Source of the DNA: K189A clade bacterium
Lineage (GTDB): Bacteria; Pseudomonadota; Gammaproteobacteria; Pseudomonadales; Azotimanducaceae
DNA length: 22,615 bases
Direction of reading: 5' to 3'
Assembly (NCBI GenBank): GCA_007571095.1
Contig: RKSB01000027.1
Coordinates: 1-22,615, forward strand
Under the pieces are notes generated by a model. The model had not been told where the DNA came from, did not search any database, and saw nothing but the letters and a program-made list of their open reading frames with translations. This document shows, piece after piece, positions 1 to 8,555 of the stretch. Numbering within the stretch: position 1 is the first letter of the stretch; each line of letters begins with the position of its first letter. A program made the translations under genes and the position numbers.

Positions 1-1
1 G

Positions 2-76
2 GACTACTCGGCGGCCATCATCGGTGAAGTCATCGCTGAAGACGGAGGGCGAGTCCACCTCACGCCGAGTCGCTGA
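2..76 (+). CDS. C-terminal end of an unidentified protein (partial, cut by left window edge)
   Basis: One frame is open from the window edge for 24 codons and ends in TGA at 74-76. It would encode a tail starting DYSAAIIGEV and ending HLTPSR. The next gene is on the opposite strand and its stop lies only 23 bases further, so this would be a tight convergent pair with no room for anything else. The tail is too short for me to assign a family. The G/V/E pattern is vaguely like the end of an enzyme domain, but I make no functional call. That it is coding at all is inferred from the open frame and the tight packing. Confidence 0.45.
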   Translation, partial: DYSAAIIGEVIAEDGGRVHLTPSR

Positions 77-99
77 TACAACGCGTTCTTTCGCTGTGT

Positions 100-891
100 C
101 TAACAGTTAAGGTAGCGAGTGGCGGCCGACATTACAGCACCCACTTCGCCATTTATCGACAAATCGCTGATTCCATCAAGCGGCGTAGGCTCCTGATTGA
201 CGATCACCAGCCTGCTGCCGTTTAGCTTGGCTACCTCAGGAAATCCGGCAGCCGGGTAAACAGCCAGCGAGGTTCCGAGTACCAGAAAGAGATCGGCTTC
301 CAGAGTGGCCTGCCTTGCTCGCCGCATGGCATCTTCCGGCATGCTCTGTCCAAACGAAATGGTGGCGGTCTTGATAATACCCTGGCAGTCGGTACAGGGC
401 AGTATGCTTCCGAGTTCAGTAAACTGCTTTTCCAGCTCCTCCAATTCGTAGCGCCTTGTGCACGACAGACAAGTGGCATAACTGGCGTTGCCATGCAGTT
501 CAATAATTTTTTCAGCAGGTATGCCGGATTTCTGGTGAAGGTTGTCAACATTCTGCGTGATGACCGCCAACACCTGTCCGGCTTCTAACAGACGGACAAT
601 GGCGATGTGTGCCTTGTTGGGCTCGGCCTGTTCCAGTACTGAGTGATTTTCAAATTTACGTTGCCATGATTCCTGCCGGACGGCTTCATCGGCTACAAAA
701 TCCGCAAACTCGATCGGCTTCATTTTCGACCAGATGCCTCTGGGTCCCCTGAAGTCAGGAATACCCGACTGAGTGCTGATGCCGGCACCCGAGAAAACAA
801 CTATTTTTCGAGATTCTCGCAGAGCTTTTTGTAGAGCGGACAAGTCTGCGTCTGAAATTTCGCTATGGTCGCTATGGTCAATACCCGTCAC
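100..891 (-). CDS. NAD-dependent protein deacylase, SIR2 (sirtuin) family
   Basis: Sirtuins remove acyl groups from protein lysines using NAD+, giving O-acyl-ADP-ribose and nicotinamide. The 263-residue product has the full family signature: GAGIS at 35-39 followed by SGIPDFRG, QNVDNLH at 113-119, catalytic His133 in ELHG, a zinc site of Cys141, Cys144, Cys166 and Cys169, and the late Rossmann motif GTSLAVYP. Length is normal. The Tyr-x-x-Arg pair that marks SIRT5/CobB-type desuccinylases, expected just before the PNKAH segment, is not visible, so deacetylase activity is more likely than desuccinylase activity. The start is a GTG at 889-891 with no good ribosome binding site, so the true start could be a little further in. 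The gene is divergent from the sdh-suc operon, whose enzymes are known acylation targets in other bacteria. Confidence 0.93.
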   Translation of the reverse strand: MTGIDHSDHSEISDADLSALQKALRESRKIVVFSGAGISTQSGIPDFRGPRGIWSKMKPIEFADFVADEAVRQESWQRKFENHSVLEQAEPNKAHIAIVRLLEAGQVLAVITQNVDNLHQKSGIPAEKIIELHGNASYATCLSCTRRYELEELEKQFTELGSILPCTDCQGIIKTATISFGQSMPEDAMRRARQATLEADLFLVLGTSLAVYPAAGFPEVAKLNGSRLVIVNQEPTPLDGISDLSINGEVGAVMSAATRYLNC

Positions 892-926
892 AAAAATACA
901 CAGACCAAATAAACTCGCACACCCCT

Positions 927-932
927 ATTATA
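927..932 (-). promoter_or_regulatory. Candidate -10 element for the sirtuin gene
   Basis: Read on the minus strand these bases are a perfect TATAAT, 35 bases upstream of the GTG start. No convincing -35 is found at 16-18 bases spacing. The call therefore rests on one hexamer in an A+T-rich stretch. Confidence 0.3.
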
Positions 933-973
933 GATACTTATCTGATTTTCAGAGCCAGCCCCCGATCTTGAAG

Positions 974-1009
974 CCGGAAAAATGCGCATATCTCCAGAAA
1001 AGTGCATAT
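974..1009 (+). repeat. Imperfect direct repeat upstream of the sdh promoter
   Basis: Two related blocks, CCGGAAAAATGCGCATAT (974-991) and CCAGAAAAGTGCATAT (994-1009), start 20 bases apart and end 5 bases before a candidate -35. Two half-sites two helical turns apart just upstream of a promoter is a typical arrangement for an activator. The binding protein is unknown; I do not see a clear CRP, Fnr or ArcA consensus. Confidence 0.35.
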
Positions 1010-1014
1010 ACCTG

Positions 1015-1043
1015 TTGGATTATTCTTCCAATAGCGTTATCAT
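1015..1043 (+). promoter_or_regulatory. Candidate sigma-70 promoter of the sdh-suc operon
   Basis: TTGGAT at 1015-1020 and TATCAT at 1038-1043 are separated by 17 bases. The -10 matches consensus at 5 of 6 positions; the -35 matches at only 3. That fits a promoter needing an activator, and an imperfect direct repeat lies immediately upstream. A start near 1050 would give a leader of about 90 bases before sdhC. Confidence 0.45.
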
Positions 1044-1139
1044 TTGGCCTGCAAGGAGCCTCTAGCAAGTCGGTCATAGTCGGTATGTTGGAACACCTGG
1101 TCAGCGTGGCATCTGAATTCACCCGGAACAGCGGCTGAA

Positions 1140-1517
1140 ATGTACAGGAGCAGACCTGAAAACCTGAACCTGCTGAATTTCAGGTTCCCTCTCACTGCCA
1201 TCGCTTCTATTACCCACAGGATCACCGGAATTCTTTTGTTTGCTGCGATGCCGGTTGTACTCTATTTTCTGGATCAATCGCTTCAGTCCGAGGCAGCCTT
1301 CGAGCAGGTAAAAGAGGATTTTCTCGGCAACTCCGCAGGACGTTTTCTTCTCTGGCTGATTCTGTCGGTCACCGCTTACCACCTGTGCGCCGGTATAAGG
1401 CATCTGATTATGGACTTCGGCTATCTGGAGGGTCTCAAGAGCGGGCGTATGGCAGCAATCGTTGTTTTTGTGCTGGCCGGAGTGTTGGCTGTTCTGGCAG
1501 GAGTCTGGATATGGTAA
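1140..1517 (+). CDS. sdhC: Succinate dehydrogenase cytochrome b556 subunit
   Basis: SdhC is one of two membrane anchors of complex II. It helps hold heme b and forms the ubiquinone site. The 125-residue product begins with the family N-terminus (RPENLNL then a FRFPL segment) and has three hydrophobic helices. The ASITHRITG segment carries the Ser and Arg that line the quinone site in Escherichia coli SdhC. GIRHLIMDFGYLE contains the His that ligates heme in that protein. The ATG at 1140 gives the usual family start, though no strong Shine-Dalgarno is seen. It is the first gene of the operon, and its stop codon lies inside the start of sdhD (ATGGTAA, 7-base overlap), suggesting translational coupling of the two anchors. 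Confidence 0.95.
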   Translation: MYRSRPENLNLLNFRFPLTAIASITHRITGILLFAAMPVVLYFLDQSLQSEAAFEQVKEDFLGNSAGRFLLWLILSVTAYHLCAGIRHLIMDFGYLEGLKSGRMAAIVVFVLAGVLAVLAGVWIW

Positions 1518-1873
1518 CAAGGATCACCGGCCTGACCAAAAATGGCCTGACAGACTTTGTTTTGCAACGCTTCAGTGCCTATGTGATGCTCGCCTACGGG
1601 GTATTTTTATTCTTTCTTCTGGCATCAAGCCCGAGCCACGCTCAACTGAAGGAGACATTCTCCACGCCAATAGTGCAATGGAGTAGTTTGCTCGTTGTGC
1701 TGTTGCTCTCGGCTCACGCATGGATAGGCCTGTGGACGATCGGAACGGACTATATTCGAGAACGCGCCTTCGGGCGTTTTGATGTCTGGCTACGAAGCAT
1801 CTACCAGCTGGGCTCGGCCGCACTGATTGTCTTCTATGTTATTTGGTCCATTCAAATTCTGTGGAGTAGTTGA
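1511..1873 (+). CDS. sdhD: Succinate dehydrogenase hydrophobic membrane anchor subunit
   Basis: SdhD pairs with SdhC to anchor complex II and complete the heme and quinone sites. I chose the ATG at 1511 (120 residues, MVTRITGLTKNGLTDF) because it gives the normal family length and N-terminus. The frame stays open further upstream to 1385, but that part lies inside sdhC and is not SdhD-like. Three membrane helices are visible. The SAHAWIGLW segment holds the expected heme-ligand His, and the TDY that follows contains the Tyr that contacts quinone in the E. coli enzyme. It overlaps sdhC by 7 bases and ends 3 bases before sdhA. Confidence 0.94.
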   Translation: MVTRITGLTKNGLTDFVLQRFSAYVMLAYGVFLFFLLASSPSHAQLKETFSTPIVQWSSLLVVLLLSAHAWIGLWTIGTDYIRERAFGRFDVWLRSIYQLGSAALIVFYVIWSIQILWSS

Positions 1874-1876
1874 CTC

Positions 1877-3649
1877 GTGCTGAATATCCGCACCTTAAGC
1901 TTTGACGGCATCATCATCGGCGGTGGAGGTTCGGGGTTACGTGCAGGCCTCCAACTGGCAAGTTCCGGCCTCAAGGTTGCTGTTATCTCAAAGGTTTTTC
2001 CGACTCGATCTCACACCGTATCTGCACAGGGAGGTATTACCTGTGCCATTGCCAGCGAAGATCCCGAAGACGATTGGCGTTGGCATATGTACGACACAGT
2101 CAAGGGTGCCGATTACATAGGGGATCAGGACGCCATTGAATACATGTGCAGCACGGGCCCGGAGGCTGTCTTTGAACTCGAACACATGGGCCTGCCTTTT
2201 TCTCGAAAGGAAAACGGACGCATCTATCAGCGACCCTTTGGCGGCCAGTCGAAAGATTTTGGCAAAGGCGGGCAGGCGGCCCGCACCTGTGCAGCCGCCG
2301 ATCGGACCGGGCACGCACTGCTGCACACCCTCTATCAAAACAACCTGAAAAACGGCACCGTCTTCCTGAACGAATGGTATGCGGTTGATCTGGTCAAAAA
2401 TCAGGACGGAGTCATTACAGGCGTTATTGCCATAGAAATAGAAACCGGTGAGCTGGTTCACGTCAAATCTCAGGCAACCGTCTTCGCCACCGGTGGAGCA
2501 GGTCGAATCTTTGCCTCAACAACCAATGCTCATACCTGTACCGGAGACGGCGTAGGCATGGCGGCGAGAGCGGGATTTGCCCTGCAGGACATGGAGATGT
2601 GGCAATTCCATCCAACCGGCATATTTGGTGCCGGTACTCTGGTCACCGAAGGCTGTCGAGGTGAAGGCGGCTATCTGATCAACAAGGATGGCGAAAGGTT
2701 CATGGAACGTTACGCACCCAACGCCAAGGATCTGGCCGGCAGGGATGTAGTGGCCCGTTCAATGATTCTGGAAATACTCGAAGGCCGAGGATGCGGACCG
2801 AACGGAGATCATGTCAAGCTGAAACTCGACCACCTGGGTGAAGAGGTGTTGAAAAGCAGATTGCCGGGTATTCTCGAACTTTCTCGAACTTTTGCCCACG
2901 TTGACCCTGTTGTTGAGCCCATTCCAGTCGTTCCGACCTGTCATTACATGATGGGAGGCATTCCGACCTCGGTATCGGGTCAGGCCCTGACTCTGGACGA
3001 GGAAGGCAGGGATCTGCAGGTTGAAGGCCTTTATGCCTGTGGCGAAGTCGCCTGCGTTTCGGTTCACGGGGCTAACCGTCTGGGCGGAAACTCGCTGCTG
3101 GACCTTGTCGTTTTCGGGCGATCGACCGGTCTGCATATCGAACAAAAGCTGAAGCAGGGAGTGGCCTATCGGGAAGCTTCCGAGTCGGATCTTGAAGCTG
3201 CCCTGTTCGAACTCAATCGTCTGGAAAAAACCAAAAAAGGGGAGAAGGCACTGGCCTTGAAGCAGGAATTACAGCAGGTCATGCAGAACAATTTTGGTGT
3301 TTTCCGCACCGAAGCCCACATGCAGCAAGGCCTGGTTCAGCTTGACGGGCTAAAAGAAAGGATCGGCAACCAGCTATTGGAGGACAAGAGCAAGCCTTTC
3401 AACCTGGCGAGGCTGGAAGCTCTGGAACTGCGCAACCTGTTCGCCGTGGCAGAGGTTACTGCCATAGCGGCGGAAGGGCGCAAGGAAAGCCGGGGTGCTC
3501 ACGCCAGAGAAGACCTTCCTGATCGGGATGATGAAAACTGGCTGTGTCACTCCATCTGCTTTCCCGAACAGAAGAAGCTGGTCAAAAGGCAGGTCAATTT
3601 TGAGCCTAAAACCATGCCCGGGTTTGAGCCTCAGGTAAGAACCTACTGA
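1877..3649 (+). CDS. sdhA: Succinate dehydrogenase flavoprotein subunit
   Basis: SdhA oxidises succinate to fumarate and passes electrons through FAD to SdhB. The 590 residues match the family length. An N-terminal dinucleotide fold (GGGGSGLRAG, about 15-24) is followed by His46 in RSHTVSAQGG, the residue that carries covalent FAD. Substrate-site residues appear as His245 in FHPTG, Arg261 in GCRGEGG and His356 in CHYMMGG. The C-terminal FAD segment HGANRLGGNSLLDL is intact. The start is a GTG at 1877, only 3 bases after the sdhD stop; the resulting N-terminus aligns with SdhA proteins of other gammaproteobacteria. A 60-base gap separates it from sdhB. Confidence 0.97.
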   Translation: MLNIRTLSFDGIIIGGGGSGLRAGLQLASSGLKVAVISKVFPTRSHTVSAQGGITCAIASEDPEDDWRWHMYDTVKGADYIGDQDAIEYMCSTGPEAVFELEHMGLPFSRKENGRIYQRPFGGQSKDFGKGGQAARTCAAADRTGHALLHTLYQNNLKNGTVFLNEWYAVDLVKNQDGVITGVIAIEIETGELVHVKSQATVFATGGAGRIFASTTNAHTCTGDGVGMAARAGFALQDMEMWQFHPTGIFGAGTLVTEGCRGEGGYLINKDGERFMERYAPNAKDLAGRDVVARSMILEILEGRGCGPNGDHVKLKLDHLGEEVLKSRLPGILELSRTFAHVDPVVEPIPVVPTCHYMMGGIPTSVSGQALTLDEEGRDLQVEGLYACGEVACVSVHGANRLGGNSLLDLVVFGRSTGLHIEQKLKQGVAYREASESDLEAALFELNRLEKTKKGEKALALKQELQQVMQNNFGVFRTEAHMQQGLVQLDGLKERIGNQLLEDKSKPFNLARLEALELRNLFAVAEVTAIAAEGRKESRGAHAREDLPDRDDENWLCHSICFPEQKKLVKRQVNFEPKTMPGFEPQVRTY

Positions 3650-3709
3650 CTTATCACCTGAACCTTGACCGGGTAACACTTGAGTTGAAATGTTAGTGGA
3701 GTCTTGATC

Positions 3710-4414
3710 ATGCAAGTCAGCATTTACCGTTATAACCCTGAAAAAGATAGCGTTCCTTATATGCAGGACTATGAGTTTACCTTGCCTGAAAACAAGGATC
3801 TGATGGTACTGGACATCATGGAAAAGCTCAGGGAAGAGGACCCGAGCCTGAGTTATCGCCGCTCCTGTCGAGAGGGTGTATGCGGCTCAGACGGAGTCAA
3901 CATGAACAAGGTCAACGGGCTGGCCTGCATTACTCCGGTTTCTCAGGTTATCAGCAGAGGGAAGCTGGTCTTGAGGCCATTGCCCGGATTGCCGGTCATT
4001 CGTGATCTGGTCGTAGACATGACACCCTTCTACAACCAATACGAGAGAATTCGCCCTTACCTGCAGAACGACGAACCGCCGCCACCCATTGAGCGTTTGC
4101 AGTTTCCGGAAGAACGTGCCGAACTGGATGGCCTCTATGAGTGCATCCTGTGTGCCTGCTGCTCCACCTCCTGCCCCTCCTTCTGGTGGAATCCCGACAA
4201 GTTCGTCGGCCCGGCAGGACTCTTGCAGGCCTATCGTTTTCTTGCCGACAGCAGAGACAATTCGACAGAAGAACGGCTGGCCGAACTTGACGACCCCTTC
4301 AGTGTCTTTCGGTGTCGGGGCATCATGAACTGTGTCAACGCCTGCCCCAAAAAGCTCAATCCAACCAAGGCCATAGGCAAGATCCGCAACATGCTTTTGC
4401 GCAAGGGATTGTGA
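3710..4414 (+). CDS. sdhB: Succinate dehydrogenase iron-sulfur subunit
   Basis: SdhB carries electrons from FAD to quinone through three iron-sulfur clusters. The 2Fe-2S site is RSCREGVCGSDG, with Cys53, Cys58, Asp61 in the third ligand position (as in E. coli) and Cys73. The 4Fe-4S site is CILCACCSTSCP and the 3Fe-4S region is CRGIMNCVNACPK. I chose the ATG at 3710 (234 residues, MQVSIYRYNP) over an in-frame TTG at 3704. A GTGGAG Shine-Dalgarno at 3696-3701 is 8 bases from the ATG but only 2 from the TTG. Fourth gene of the operon; sucA follows after 42 bases. Confidence 0.96.
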   Translation: MQVSIYRYNPEKDSVPYMQDYEFTLPENKDLMVLDIMEKLREEDPSLSYRRSCREGVCGSDGVNMNKVNGLACITPVSQVISRGKLVLRPLPGLPVIRDLVVDMTPFYNQYERIRPYLQNDEPPPPIERLQFPEERAELDGLYECILCACCSTSCPSFWWNPDKFVGPAGLLQAYRFLADSRDNSTEERLAELDDPFSVFRCRGIMNCVNACPKKLNPTKAIGKIRNMLLRKGL

Positions 4415-4456
4415 GCCAACCGCCCGAGCATCCGAACGCCTCAAATTCATAGTCTC

Positions 4457-7288
4457 ATGGAACACCCTTCCCTGGAAAAACTGACACTGGACTCGCACCT
4501 CAAGGGCGATAGTCAGAACTATGTTGAGCAGCTTTACGAACTCTGGCTACAACAGCCTGAGTCCCTGCCAGAGCAATGGAACCAGCATTTCAAAAAACTG
4601 TCTGCGAAACCCAATGGAGGCCACGCCGAATTTTCTCACGCCCCAATTCGCGAGCGTTTTTTAAGCCTGGGCAAAATCCGGCACCAGGCAAGGGCCGGCA
4701 CACAGGTTACGCAATCCGAAACCGAACAGGGCCGAGTAGAGGCCCTGATACGAGGCTATCGCGAACACGGTCACACCAAAGCGAACATTGACCCTCTGAA
4801 GCTGATGATTCGGGCACCTTCGCCGACTCTGGACCCTGCTTATCATCTCCTGAACAGCGACGACCCTGCTGCGGAATTCAAGATCGGTTCGGCACTGCAG
4901 GGCCACGAAAAAGCACCTCTGGCAAAAATTGTCGATCTGCTCGAAGCAACCTACTGCAACAGCATAGGTGCCGAGTATATGCATATCACCGATGCTCGGG
5001 AGAGAGAGTGGATACAAAAATATCTGGAGAGCCAACTACCGTCGACCTATCACCAGAATGAAGCTCGACTGAGAATTCTGGAGCAGCTGACGGCGGCCGA
5101 AGGTCTCGAGAAGTATCTTCAGAAACGTTATCCGGGGACCAAAAGATTTGGGCTTGAAGGGGGTGAAACGCTCGTTCCCATGCTGGACGCCCTGTTACAA
5201 AGCATCGGCTCAACCGGTTGCGTCGAGGCAGTCATAGGAATGGCTCACAGAGGCCGCCTGAACGTGCTCATCAACATCCTGGGCAAACATCCGCGAGAAC
5301 TTTTTGCGGAATTTGAAGGAAAGTCAATCGGCGACGGCTCAGGGGATGTCAAATATCATCAGGGCTTTTCGTCCAACATCATCACTCCCGGCGGAGAGAT
5401 GCACCTGGCACTCGGCTTCAACCCGTCTCACCTTGAGATTGGTGCCGCTGTCGTTGAAGGGTCAGTAAGGGCTCGTCAGGATCGGCGCAGGGATTACACG
5501 CACAACCTGGTGGCGCCCATTGTGATTCATGGAGATGCCGCATTTGCAGGCCAGGGTGTCGTCATGGAAGTCTTTCAGATGTCTCAAACGAGAGGCTTCA
5601 AGACCGGCGGAACCATTCATCTTGTGGTCAACAATCAGATCGGCTTTACCACCCATAGACGTGAAGATGCCCGCTCTACTGAATACTGTACCGAGATCGC
5701 AAAGATGGTGCAGGCACCGATATTTCATGTCAACGGCGACGACCCGGAAGCGGCGGTGTTTATTTCCCGGCTGGTTGTTGACTACAGAACAACTTTCAAA
5801 AAAGATGCCGTCATCGATCTGGTGTGCTACCGAAGGCGAGGCCATAACGAAGCCGAAGACCCTTCCAAAACCCAGCCTGTCATGTACGGGACTATCGCCC
5901 GTTTACCCACTACGCGAGCCGTTTATGCCTCAAAACTCGAAGCCGAGGGCATCCTCAGGCAGGGGCAGGCGGAGCAAATGGTAACCGAGTACGAAGATCG
6001 GCTGGAGAACCGGCAACATGTTGCCTTGTCTTTGAGCAGCGACCCTGACCCCAGCCTCTTTGTCGACTGGAGCCCCTATCTCGGACACAAGTGGACAGCA
6101 CAGGCCGACACAAGTTTCGACATCAAGACTTTTCGCAAGCTGGCCCGCCGGCTTCACGAGCTGCCCGAAGACTTCGCCGTGCACCGGCAGGTCGCCAAAA
6201 TCATGAGCGACAGGTTGCAGATGGCCAAGGGCAAGATGCCCGTCAACTGGGGCTTTGCCGAGGTCATGGCTTACGCCACCATGGTCACCGAAGGCACCTC
6301 CATTCGGCTGACCGGGCAGGACTGTGGCGTCGGTACTTTTTCGCACCGCCACGCCTGCATCTATGACCAGAAAAGCAATTCGCGCATCATTCCTGTTTCA
6401 AAGCTCGCCAACGATCAGTCCGTGTTCTTTGACATCTACGATTCGCTCTTGTCCGAAGAAGCGGTACTGGGGTTTGAATATGGTTACTCGACCACCAACC
6501 CAACGACTTTGGTTATATGGGAAGCCCAGTTTGGAGATTTTGCCAACGGTGCTCAGGTCATCATTGACCAGTTCATTTCTTCCGGCGAAGAGAAATGGGG
6601 GCGCCTGTGTGGCCTGGTGTTGCTGCTGCCGCATGGGTTTGAGGGTGCGGGTCCGGAACATTCGTCTGCCCGCCTGGAACGTTATCTTCAGCTTTGTGCA
6701 GAACACAATATGCAGGTGTGCATACCCACGACTCCTGCACAGATATTTCATCTATTGCGAAGACAGGCCATTCGCCCTCTGCGCAAGCCTCTGGTCGTGA
6801 TGTCTCCAAAGAGCCTGTTGCGCCACAAGCTCGCAACATCCAGCGTAGAAGAACTCTGCTCCGGCAGCTTTCAAACCGTCATAGGCGATGTTGACGAACT
6901 GGACCCCAAAAAAGTCAGAAAGATTGTTCTCTGCAGCGGCAAGGTTTACTACGATCTGTTGAAACACCGCCGGGAAAACGACATCAAGACGGTTGCGATC
7001 ATCCGGCTGGAACAACTCTATCCGTTTCCGGGCAAGGATCTTGCCAAAGTGCTTGAACCCTATCAAAGGCTTCACAACATCGCCTGGTGCCAGGAAGAAC
7101 CCATGAATCAGGGGGCCTGGTATTCCAGCCAACACCACATGCGTCGTGTTATTTTTGAGCACGACGGCAGCCTGTACCTGAAGTATGTCGGCAGGCAGGC
7201 CAGTGCAGCACCGGCCACCGGTTATGCCTCCCTGCATGCAAAGCAACAGCAAGAACTGGTACAGGTTGCGTTAAACCAGGACGAATAA
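4457..7288 (+). CDS. sucA: 2-oxoglutarate dehydrogenase E1 component
   Basis: SucA is the thiamine diphosphate-dependent E1 that decarboxylates 2-oxoglutarate and transfers the succinyl group to SucB. The 943 residues are typical in length. The N-terminal segment (YVEQLYELWLQQPESLPEQW, about 22-41) is the E2-docking type seen in this family. The thiamine diphosphate region is represented by GMAHRGRLNVL, GDAAFAGQG and RRRGHNEAEDP. The transketolase-like C-terminal half has GFEYGYSTTNP, EAQFGDFANGAQ and LLPHGFEGAGPEHSSAR. The ATG at 4457 gives the expected N-terminus, but no Shine-Dalgarno is seen in front of it, which is odd for so highly expressed a gene. Confidence 0.97.
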   Translation: MEHPSLEKLTLDSHLKGDSQNYVEQLYELWLQQPESLPEQWNQHFKKLSAKPNGGHAEFSHAPIRERFLSLGKIRHQARAGTQVTQSETEQGRVEALIRGYREHGHTKANIDPLKLMIRAPSPTLDPAYHLLNSDDPAAEFKIGSALQGHEKAPLAKIVDLLEATYCNSIGAEYMHITDAREREWIQKYLESQLPSTYHQNEARLRILEQLTAAEGLEKYLQKRYPGTKRFGLEGGETLVPMLDALLQSIGSTGCVEAVIGMAHRGRLNVLINILGKHPRELFAEFEGKSIGDGSGDVKYHQGFSSNIITPGGEMHLALGFNPSHLEIGAAVVEGSVRARQDRRRDYTHNLVAPIVIHGDAAFAGQGVVMEVFQMSQTRGFKTGGTIHLVVNNQIGFTTHRREDARSTEYCTEIAKMVQAPIFHVNGDDPEAAVFISRLVVDYRTTFKKDAVIDLVCYRRRGHNEAEDPSKTQPVMYGTIARLPTTRAVYASKLEAEGILRQGQAEQMVTEYEDRLENRQHVALSLSSDPDPSLFVDWSPYLGHKWTAQADTSFDIKTFRKLARRLHELPEDFAVHRQVAKIMSDRLQMAKGKMPVNWGFAEVMAYATMVTEGTSIRLTGQDCGVGTFSHRHACIYDQKSNSRIIPVSKLANDQSVFFDIYDSLLSEEAVLGFEYGYSTTNPTTLVIWEAQFGDFANGAQVIIDQFISSGEEKWGRLCGLVLLLPHGFEGAGPEHSSARLERYLQLCAEHNMQVCIPTTPAQIFHLLRRQAIRPLRKPLVVMSPKSLLRHKLATSSVEELCSGSFQTVIGDVDELDPKKVRKIVLCSGKVYYDLLKHRRENDIKTVAIIRLEQLYPFPGKDLAKVLEPYQRLHNIAWCQEEPMNQGAWYSSQHHMRRVIFEHDGSLYLKYVGRQASAAPATGYASLHAKQQQELVQVALNQDE

Positions 7289-7375
7289 ACAAAAACAATC
7301 GCCAATACTCTGGCCAGCCAGAAGAATAAATTTTTTTATAAATTAATAACTAATAGATAATTATTAAAGGATATT
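7289..7375 (+). promoter_or_regulatory. A+T-rich sucA-sucB spacer with a hairpin
   Basis: This 87-base gap is the largest inside the operon. A small perfect hairpin, TCTGG-CCAG-CCAGA (7309-7322), is followed 8 bases later by seven T (7331-7337). About 35 strongly A+T-rich bases then lead to the AAAGGA ribosome binding site of sucB (7366-7371). It could be a weak terminator, an RNA processing site or a translation enhancer; the sequence alone does not decide. Confidence 0.35.
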
Positions 7376-8551
7376 GTGGATATAGTCATCAAGGCACCTG
7401 CGTTCCCTGAATCGATTTCGGAAGGCACTCTGGCAACCTGGTACTCCAAACCGGGCGACCAGGTCAGCCGAGACGATCTGCTGGCTTCCATTGAAACCGA
7501 CAAGGTTGCACTGGAAATCGTCGCACCTGCCGACGGCTACCTGACAGAGGTGTCGAAACAGGAGGGAGATACCGTCCTGTCCGAGGAGATGCTGGCTCGT
7601 TTTTCCGCCCAAAAGAAGACTCAACCCGCAACACCCGCCTCGTCGTCACCGCAGCCCGCAAGTAGCCCGACAGCACCGCCGAGCAATCCGGCGGCCCGCA
7701 AGCTGGCCGGAGAAATGGGCGTCAAGCTGGAAGAAGTTCAAGGCAGCGGCAAGGGCGGCCGGATCACCAAAGATGACGTGATGAAGGCGCGAACCCCAGA
7801 CTCGAGGAAAGCACCCGAGCCAGTGGAGGAAACATCAGTCTTTCAGGACAGACCCGAGCAAAGGGCACCCATGACCCGCCTGCGTGCGAGAATTGCCGAG
7901 AGGCTGCTGGAAGCACAGCACAGCACAGCCATGCTGACCACTTTTAACGAGGTCGATATGTCGACCATCGTTGAACTGCGTCAGAAGTACAAAGAGGAGT
8001 TTGAGCAGGCACACGACGGTACCAAACTTGGCTTCATGTCATTTTTCGTGCTCGCCACGGTGGCGGCTCTGAAAAAGTTTCCCATGGTCAACGCCTCAAT
8101 AGACGGCAACGAGATTGTCTACCATGGATACTACGACATAGGGGTGGCTGTGGGTACCAGTCGGGGCCTGGTGGTTCCGGTTATCAAGGATGCCGACTCG
8201 CTTGGGCTGGCGCAAATTGAGCAGACTATAAGAGCCTTTTCAGACAAGGCTCGCGACAACAAGCTCACGCTTGAAGACCTGTCAGGAGGCACCTTTACCA
8301 TCAGCAACGGCGGGATCTATGGCTCCTTGATGTCAACCCCCATACTCAATCCGCCTCAAACCGCCATTCTGGGTATGCACAAAATCCAGCCAAGGCCGGT
8401 AGTCATCGACAATGAGGTCAAGGTTCGACCCATGATGTATCTGGCACTTTCTTACGATCACCGCCTCATTGACGGTTCTGAAGCAGTCCGTTTTCTGGTG
8501 ACGATCAAGGAACTGCTGGAACAGCCTGTCAAGGCACTGCTGGAAATTTGA
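7376..8551 (+). CDS. sucB: Dihydrolipoamide succinyltransferase, E2 of 2-oxoglutarate dehydrogenase
   Basis: SucB is the core of the 2-oxoglutarate dehydrogenase complex and passes the succinyl group from lipoyl-lysine to CoA. Domains in order: one lipoyl domain with Lys43 in IETDKVALEI; an Ala/Pro/Ser-rich linker; a peripheral-subunit-binding domain at about 103-136 (NPAARKLAGEMGV then GSGKGGRITKDDV); a second charged linker; and the catalytic domain ending in DHRLIDG with His362 and Asp366. Total 391 residues, slightly short for the family. The start is a GTG at 7376 with AAAGGA ending 4 bases before it, a tight spacing. Only 4 bases separate its stop from lpd. Confidence 0.97.
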   Translation: MDIVIKAPAFPESISEGTLATWYSKPGDQVSRDDLLASIETDKVALEIVAPADGYLTEVSKQEGDTVLSEEMLARFSAQKKTQPATPASSSPQPASSPTAPPSNPAARKLAGEMGVKLEEVQGSGKGGRITKDDVMKARTPDSRKAPEPVEETSVFQDRPEQRAPMTRLRARIAERLLEAQHSTAMLTTFNEVDMSTIVELRQKYKEEFEQAHDGTKLGFMSFFVLATVAALKKFPMVNASIDGNEIVYHGYYDIGVAVGTSRGLVVPVIKDADSLGLAQIEQTIRAFSDKARDNKLTLEDLSGGTFTISNGGIYGSLMSTPILNPPQTAILGMHKIQPRPVVIDNEVKVRPMMYLALSYDHRLIDGSEAVRFLVTIKELLEQPVKALLEI

Positions 8552-8555
8552 TGAA

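Noticed and set aside
1057..1071. Isolated repeat-like text GGAGCCTCTAGCAAG in the sdh leader
   Set aside because: It resembles the array core, but the match is imperfect and solitary, so chance is the simpler explanation.
773..1138. 121-codon plus-strand open frame between the sirtuin gene and sdhC
   Set aside because: It overlaps the sirtuin start region antisense, has no recognisable domain and covers the divergent control region.
1385..1510. Upstream extension of the sdhD frame
   Set aside because: It lies inside sdhC in another frame; the ATG at 1511 gives the normal SdhD N-terminus and length.
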